DNA of 9,704 nucleotides from an uncultured Methylococcaceae bacterium (lineage in GTDB: Bacteria > Pseudomonadota > Gammaproteobacteria > Methylococcales > Methylococcaceae): NCBI GenBank assembly GCA_903910005.1, contig CAIVXW010000504.1:1-9704 (forward strand), read 5' to 3'. Both the position numbers and the translations under genes were made by a program. Positions 7,004 through 9,704 of this stretch are shown here, piece by piece. Under the pieces are notes generated by a model. The model did not search any database and had not been told where the DNA came from. It saw nothing but the letters and a program-made list of their open reading frames with translations. The first letter of the stretch is position 1; the number at the start of each line of letters is the position of its first letter.

Positions 7004-7335
7004 GGTTTTGCCTCCGGCTTGCTGACCCGGGCGGGTTCACCGGCCCGGGTCTGGGTCTGGGTCTGGGGATCAATGATCTGGACGAATACTTCGCCGTCCC
7101 GAATCATGCCCAGTTCCTGCCGGGCCCGCTCCTCAACGGCCGCATTGCCCTCCTTCAGATCGCGGACATCGGCCTCCAGTGAGGCATTACGTTCCTCGCG
7201 CCGGGCCACCTCATCCTTGAGCCGAAGCAAACGGGTTTCCAGACGATCCAGTTCGGAAATGCCGTCATCACTGAACCACAAGCGATACTGTAACAGCACG
7301 ATCAAGCCGATCAGAATAAGCGACAGTCTGCTCAC
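7000..7335 (-). CDS. ftsB: Cell division protein FtsB
   Basis: FtsB is a small bitopic divisome protein that forms the FtsQ-FtsL-FtsB complex and helps activate septal peptidoglycan synthesis. The 111 residues fit the family. A short N-terminal cytoplasmic tip is followed by one membrane segment (about 4-16), then LLQYRLWFSDDG, matching E. coli WLQYSLWFGKNG. A periplasmic coiled coil spans about 27-72 (LDRLETRLLRLKDEVARRE...), and EERARQELGMIRDGEVFV is the conserved C-terminal part. The start is GTG 7335 in a GTGA overlap with the eno stop; no strong Shine-Dalgarno is visible, suggesting coupling to eno translation. The C-terminal tail (PQTQTQTRAGEPARVSKPEAKP) is low-complexity and encoded partly by a hexanucleotide repeat. 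Confidence 0.95.
   Translation of the reverse strand: MSRLSLILIGLIVLLQYRLWFSDDGISELDRLETRLLRLKDEVARREERNASLEADVRDLKEGNAAVEERARQELGMIRDGEVFVQIIDPQTQTQTRAGEPARVSKPEAKP
7047..7064. repeat. Hexanucleotide repeat GGGTCT x3 inside ftsB
   Basis: Three perfect tandem copies of GGGTCT on the plus strand correspond to the repeated Gln-Thr pairs in the FtsB C-terminal tail. The unit is a multiple of three, so copy-number change would keep the frame. Confidence 0.85.
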
Positions 7336-8615
7336 AGGGCCTGACGGAAGGCGGAACGCCCGGCATAACGGGCCCGGTCTCCCAGTTCGGCCTCAATTTT
7401 CAGCAGGCGGTTATACTTGGCCACCCGATCAGAACGGCTGAGTGAACCGGTCTTGATCTGACCGGCCCCGGTTGCCACCACCAGATCAGCGATGGTGGTA
7501 TCCTCGGTTTCACCGGAACGATGCGATACCACGGCGGTATAACCGGCGGCATGGGCCATTTCGATGGCGGCCAGCGTTTCGGTCAGGGTGCCGATCTGGT
7601 TGACCTTGATGAGGATGGAATTGGCCACCCGGGCCTCAATGCCCTGCTTGAGTATGGCCGGGTTGGTGACGAACAGGTCGTCGCCTACCAGTTGTATCGT
7701 CTGGCCCAGCCGATCGGTGAGAATCCCCCAGCCGTGCCAGTCAGCCTCCGCCATACCGTCTTCAATGCTGAGAATGGGATATTTGTCGACCCAGGCAGCC
7801 AGGTAATCGACAAATTCGCCGGCACTGAACTGTCGACCTTCCGAACCCAGATGGTAGACGCCGTCCCGGTAAAACTCCGAGCTGGCCACATCCAGACCCA
7901 GCCAGATATCCTTGCCCAGGGTATAACCGGCCTGTTGTACCGCTTCCACGATGACTTCCAGAGCCGCCTCATTGGACGGCAGATCCGGCGCGAAGCCGCC
8001 CTCATCGCCGACACCGGTCGAGAGTTTGCGCCCGCCCAGTACCTTTTTCAGGGCATGGAATACCTCGGTTCCGTAGCGCAGGGCCTCGCGGAAACTGGGA
8101 GCCCCCACTGGGAGGATCATGAATTCCTGCAAGTCCACACTGTTGTCGGCATGGGCACCGCCGTTGATGATGTTCATCATGGGAACCGGTAGAATGTACT
8201 GTCCGGTTTGGTTGAGATGGGCATACAGCGGCTTGCCGGCCTGGCGGGCAGCGGCATGGGCGGCAGCCAGGGAAATGCCGAGTATCGCATTGGCCCCCAG
8301 ACGGCCCTTGTTGTCGGTACCATCCAGCTCAATCATGCGCTGATCCAGTGCGGCCTGATCGCTGGCATCCATGCCGACTACCGCCTGCCTGAGTTCGGTT
8401 CTGACATTTTCCACCGCCCGGGTTACCCCCTTGCCCAGATAACGGGATTTGTCACCATCACGCAGTTCTATGGCTTCGCGACTGCCGGTCGAGGCACCGG
8501 AAGGCACCATGGCACTGCCCACGACCCCCGATTCAAGTACCACATCGACCGAGACTGTGGGATTGCCACGGGAGTCAAGAACTTCCAGGGCCATTACATC
8601 TTTGATTTTGTTCAT
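7332..8615 (-). CDS. eno: Enolase (phosphopyruvate hydratase)
   Basis: Enolase interconverts 2-phosphoglycerate and phosphoenolpyruvate in glycolysis and gluconeogenesis, and in many gammaproteobacteria also sits in the RNA degradosome. The 427 residues (E. coli 432) include DSRGNPTVSVDVVLESG, VPSGASTGSREAIELRDGD, the acid/base Glu in GDEGGFAP, the metal ligands in GLDVASSEF, SIEDGM and LVGDDLFVTN, the signature ILIKVNQIGTLTET with the catalytic Lys, SHRSGETEDT, and KTGSLSRSDR. The ATG at 8615 has a modest GGAA upstream. It heads the minus-strand unit. The usual upstream neighbours pyrG and kdsA are not here; a divergent orn takes their place, so a promoter between 8616 and 8889 must drive it. 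I could not pick a clear one. Confidence 0.98.
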   Translation of the reverse strand: MNKIKDVMALEVLDSRGNPTVSVDVVLESGVVGSAMVPSGASTGSREAIELRDGDKSRYLGKGVTRAVENVRTELRQAVVGMDASDQAALDQRMIELDGTDNKGRLGANAILGISLAAAHAAARQAGKPLYAHLNQTGQYILPVPMMNIINGGAHADNSVDLQEFMILPVGAPSFREALRYGTEVFHALKKVLGGRKLSTGVGDEGGFAPDLPSNEAALEVIVEAVQQAGYTLGKDIWLGLDVASSEFYRDGVYHLGSEGRQFSAGEFVDYLAAWVDKYPILSIEDGMAEADWHGWGILTDRLGQTIQLVGDDLFVTNPAILKQGIEARVANSILIKVNQIGTLTETLAAIEMAHAAGYTAVVSHRSGETEDTTIADLVVATGAGQIKTGSLSRSDRVAKYNRLLKIEAELGDRARYAGRSAFRQAL

Positions 8616-8753
8616 AATTTTTCCGGTTGAAGGTTGGTTGAATTCGCTCCCGATGAGAGCGTGTCAGGAACGTGCCCCAGCAGGGTTCATGCCGTGGTAT
8701 ATGATCCAGCCCGTATACGTTAGCACCTTCGACGGGGTCTAGGCAAAGCAGAG
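8616..8753. other. eno leader / divergent intergenic region with weak hairpin, no clear promoter
   Basis: This stretch must contain the eno 5' leader. A short inverted repeat, CGCTC-N7-GAGCG, lies at 8645-8661, about 30 bases before the eno start, and GTATA-N12-TATAC lies at 8697-8718. I scanned both strands for paired -35/-10 hexamers and found none convincing. Small open frames across it have no family resemblance. Confidence 0.4.
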
Positions 8754-8800
8754 GGCAGAAGGCAGAAGGCAGAAGGCAGTAGAGTAGGCAGGGGGCAGTG
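8754..8800. repeat. Heptanucleotide tandem repeat, GGCAGNN family
   Basis: Three perfect GGCAGAA copies (8754-8774) are followed by GGCAGTA (8775-8781), a 5-base break (GAGTA), then GGCAGGG (8787-8793) and GGCAGTG (8794-8800). That is six units of a 7-base motif. The style resembles the short tandemly repeated heptamers known from filamentous cyanobacteria and scattered in other bacteria. It lies in the eno-orn divergent region and has no coding capacity I trust. Confidence 0.88.
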
Positions 8801-8802
8801 TT

Positions 8803-8878
8803 CACTCACCCCTCACCCCTCAACGCGGCCAGGATGGCCGCGCCACTCACCATTCACCACTCACCACTCACCATTCAC
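8803..8878. repeat. Heptanucleotide tandem repeat, CNNTCAC family, split by a hairpin
   Basis: Units before the hairpin are CACTCAC (8803-8809), CCCTCAC (8810-8816) and CCCTCAA (8817-8823). Units after it are CACTCAC (8844-8850), CATTCAC (8851-8857), CACTCAC twice (8858-8871) and CATTCAC (8872-8878). The period is exactly seven within each block. The array ends 11 bases before the orn start codon, in the place where a ribosome binding site would be expected. Confidence 0.9.
8824..8842. repeat. Perfect 7-bp hairpin inside the heptamer array
   Basis: CGCGGCC-AGGAT-GGCCGCG forms a perfect all-GC 7-bp stem with a 5-base loop between two blocks of heptamers. No T-run follows on either strand, so it is not a canonical intrinsic terminator. 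It could form in the orn leader RNA or as a DNA cruciform. Confidence 0.75.
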
Positions 8879-8889
8879 CATCAATACGC

Positions 8890-9435
8890 ATGACAGACAA
8901 TACACAACACCTGGTCTGGATAGACCTTGAAATGACCGGCCTTGACTGTGACCGGGACAGGATTCTGGAAATCGCCAGTGTGGTAACCGACAAAAACCTT
9001 AACCTGCTGGCCGAAGGCCCGGTATTGGCCGTTTATCAGGATGAAACCGTGCTGGCGACCCTGGATGACTGGAACCGTAAACACCACGGCGAATCCGGCC
9101 TGCTTGCGCGGGTACGTGACAGTTCAATCGGTGAAGCCCAGGCCGAAGCACTGACCCTGGCTTTCCTCAAGGCCTGGGTACCGGCGGGGGTATCCCCCCT
9201 GTGTGGCAACAGCATCTGCCAGGATCGACGCTTTCTGGCCCGTCACATGCCCGGACTGGAAGCCTATTTCCACTACCGCAATCTGGACGTCTCCACCCTC
9301 AAGGAACTGGCAGCCCGCTGGGCTCCGCAGGTCAGGGACAGTTTCAAAAAGAAAAACACCCATCAAGCCCTGGCAGACATCCACGAATCCATCGCCGAAC
9401 TGCGCCACTACCGCACCGCCTGGTTCAGGTTTTAA
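8890..9435 (+). CDS. orn: Oligoribonuclease Orn
   Basis: Orn is a DEDDh 3'-5' exonuclease that degrades very short RNAs, mainly dinucleotides including pGpG from cyclic-di-GMP turnover, in the cytosol as a dimer. The 181 residues equal the E. coli length, and all catalytic residues sit at the same numbers: D12 and E14 (WIDLEMTGLD), D112 (GNSICQDRRFL), H158 and D163 (THQALADIHES). The N-terminus lines up with E. coli Orn at the first Met, so ATG 8890 is firm. No Shine-Dalgarno precedes it; the upstream bases are CATCAATACGC after the heptamer array. It is transcribed divergently from eno. I see no convincing intrinsic terminator after it. Confidence 0.98.
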   Translation: MTDNTQHLVWIDLEMTGLDCDRDRILEIASVVTDKNLNLLAEGPVLAVYQDETVLATLDDWNRKHHGESGLLARVRDSSIGEAQAEALTLAFLKAWVPAGVSPLCGNSICQDRRFLARHMPGLEAYFHYRNLDVSTLKELAARWAPQVRDSFKKKNTHQALADIHESIAELRHYRTAWFRF

Positions 9436-9440
9436 CCTGA
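9425..9440. repeat. Inverted repeat spanning the orn stop
   Basis: TCAGGTT-TT-AACCTGA gives 7-base arms around the orn stop codon. The two-base spacer is too tight for the full stem, and no GC-rich stem with a T-run follows, so it is a poor terminator candidate. Chance is possible. Confidence 0.3.
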
Positions 9441-9622
9441 GCCCGCCGGGTTACTCTGGCGACTGCGTTCCGGGTGCGGGTGACCTGACCATGGGCCGGG
9501 GTGGTGGTGAGGCTTGAATCAGCGGCCTGGTCACTCAAGGCCAGACGGGTGGCCAGGCCTGCCAGCAGGCGGGGTGATGTCTGCATGAGGGGCAGATTTT
9601 AGCCGGTGGCCCATAACCGCCG
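9441..9622. other. Intergenic stretch, no supported gene
   Basis: This lies between convergent orn and the edge gene. One minus-strand open frame runs from ATG 9586 to a stop at 9425-9427 inside the orn 3' end (53 residues, starting MQTSPRLLAGLATRL). It has no Shine-Dalgarno and no family resemblance, so I do not call it a gene. Several GGCC/GCAGG short palindromes are present without a clear pattern. Confidence 0.35.
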
Positions 9623-9703
9623 TCATCCGTGCAGGATGCGGATCAGACCCATGCTGTCAAAGGTAACCAGCAGCAGATAATTGGCCAGCATGCCGAAACT
9701 GCG
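9623..9703 (-). CDS. C-terminal end of an unidentified, probably membrane protein (cut by window edge)
   Basis: On the minus strand the frame enters from the right edge and ends at a TGA at 9623-9625. The 26 visible residues contain MLANYLLLVTFDSMGLIRIL and end in HG. The hydrophobic run suggests a last transmembrane helix with a short tail. This is too little to identify the family, and the call rests only on an open frame plus hydrophobicity. It would be convergent with orn. Confidence 0.35.
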   Translation of the reverse strand, partial: RSFGMLANYLLLVTFDSMGLIRILHG

Positions 9704-9704
9704 A

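Noticed and set aside
8575..8805. 76-codon minus-strand frame across the eno start and repeats
   Set aside because: Its N-terminus is translated heptamer repeat and its C-terminus is the eno start region in another frame; no family match.
9601..9625. CGGTGG-N7-CCGCCG as a terminator for the edge gene or orn
   Set aside because: There is a G-U or mismatched pair in the stem, and no T-run on either strand.

Overview
The window looks like chromosomal DNA of a GC-rich gammaproteobacterium. The main evidence is the gene order eno-ftsB-ispD-ispF-truD, which is typical of that class, together with an oligoribonuclease (orn) of exactly the E. coli length and catalytic spacing. An affiliation near the purple-sulfur/Chromatiales or Ectothiorhodospira side of the class would fit, but that is inference. 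I see no rRNA, tRNA or CRISPR array.

Layout. (1) Positions 1-3541, plus strand: a two-component pair. The first gene is cut by the left edge. It encodes a nucleobase-permease-like (NCS1) membrane domain, a ten-cysteine linker, a histidine kinase and a receiver, all in one chain. Its end overlaps a LuxR-type response regulator by 23 bases. (2) Positions 3542-3883: a convergent gap of 342 bases holding a decayed minus-strand IS1634-type (IS4 superfamily) transposase remnant spread over three frames. (3) Positions 3884-8615, minus strand, read from right to left: eno, ftsB, ispD, ispF, truD, a two-CBS-domain protein and a small retropepsin-like 'ATP-dependent zinc protease'. Five of the six junctions overlap, three of them as 4-base ATGA/GTGA overlaps, and the sixth (ispF to truD) has a 4-base gap, so this is very probably one polycistronic unit. 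(4) Positions 8616-8889: a divergent region between eno and orn that carries two families of heptanucleotide tandem repeats and a perfect hairpin. (5) Positions 8890-9435, plus strand: orn. (6) From 9436 to the right edge: a short intergenic stretch and the last 26 codons of a minus-strand, membrane-protein-like gene cut by the edge.

How the genes fit together. The minus-strand unit joins glycolysis (enolase), divisome assembly (FtsB), two steps of the MEP isoprenoid pathway (IspD, IspF) and tRNA pseudouridylation (TruD). In E. coli and many relatives truD is followed by surE-pcm-nlpD-rpoS; here it is followed by the CBS and protease genes. The two-component pair probably senses or transports a nitrogenous ring compound or related solute and controls transcription through the LuxR-type regulator. 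Its target genes are not visible here.

The least ordinary features are the transporter-kinase fusion with its cysteine linker and altered H-box, the IS1634 remnant, and the heptamer arrays that run up to an orn start codon with no Shine-Dalgarno sequence. I did not find a convincing wholly new system.
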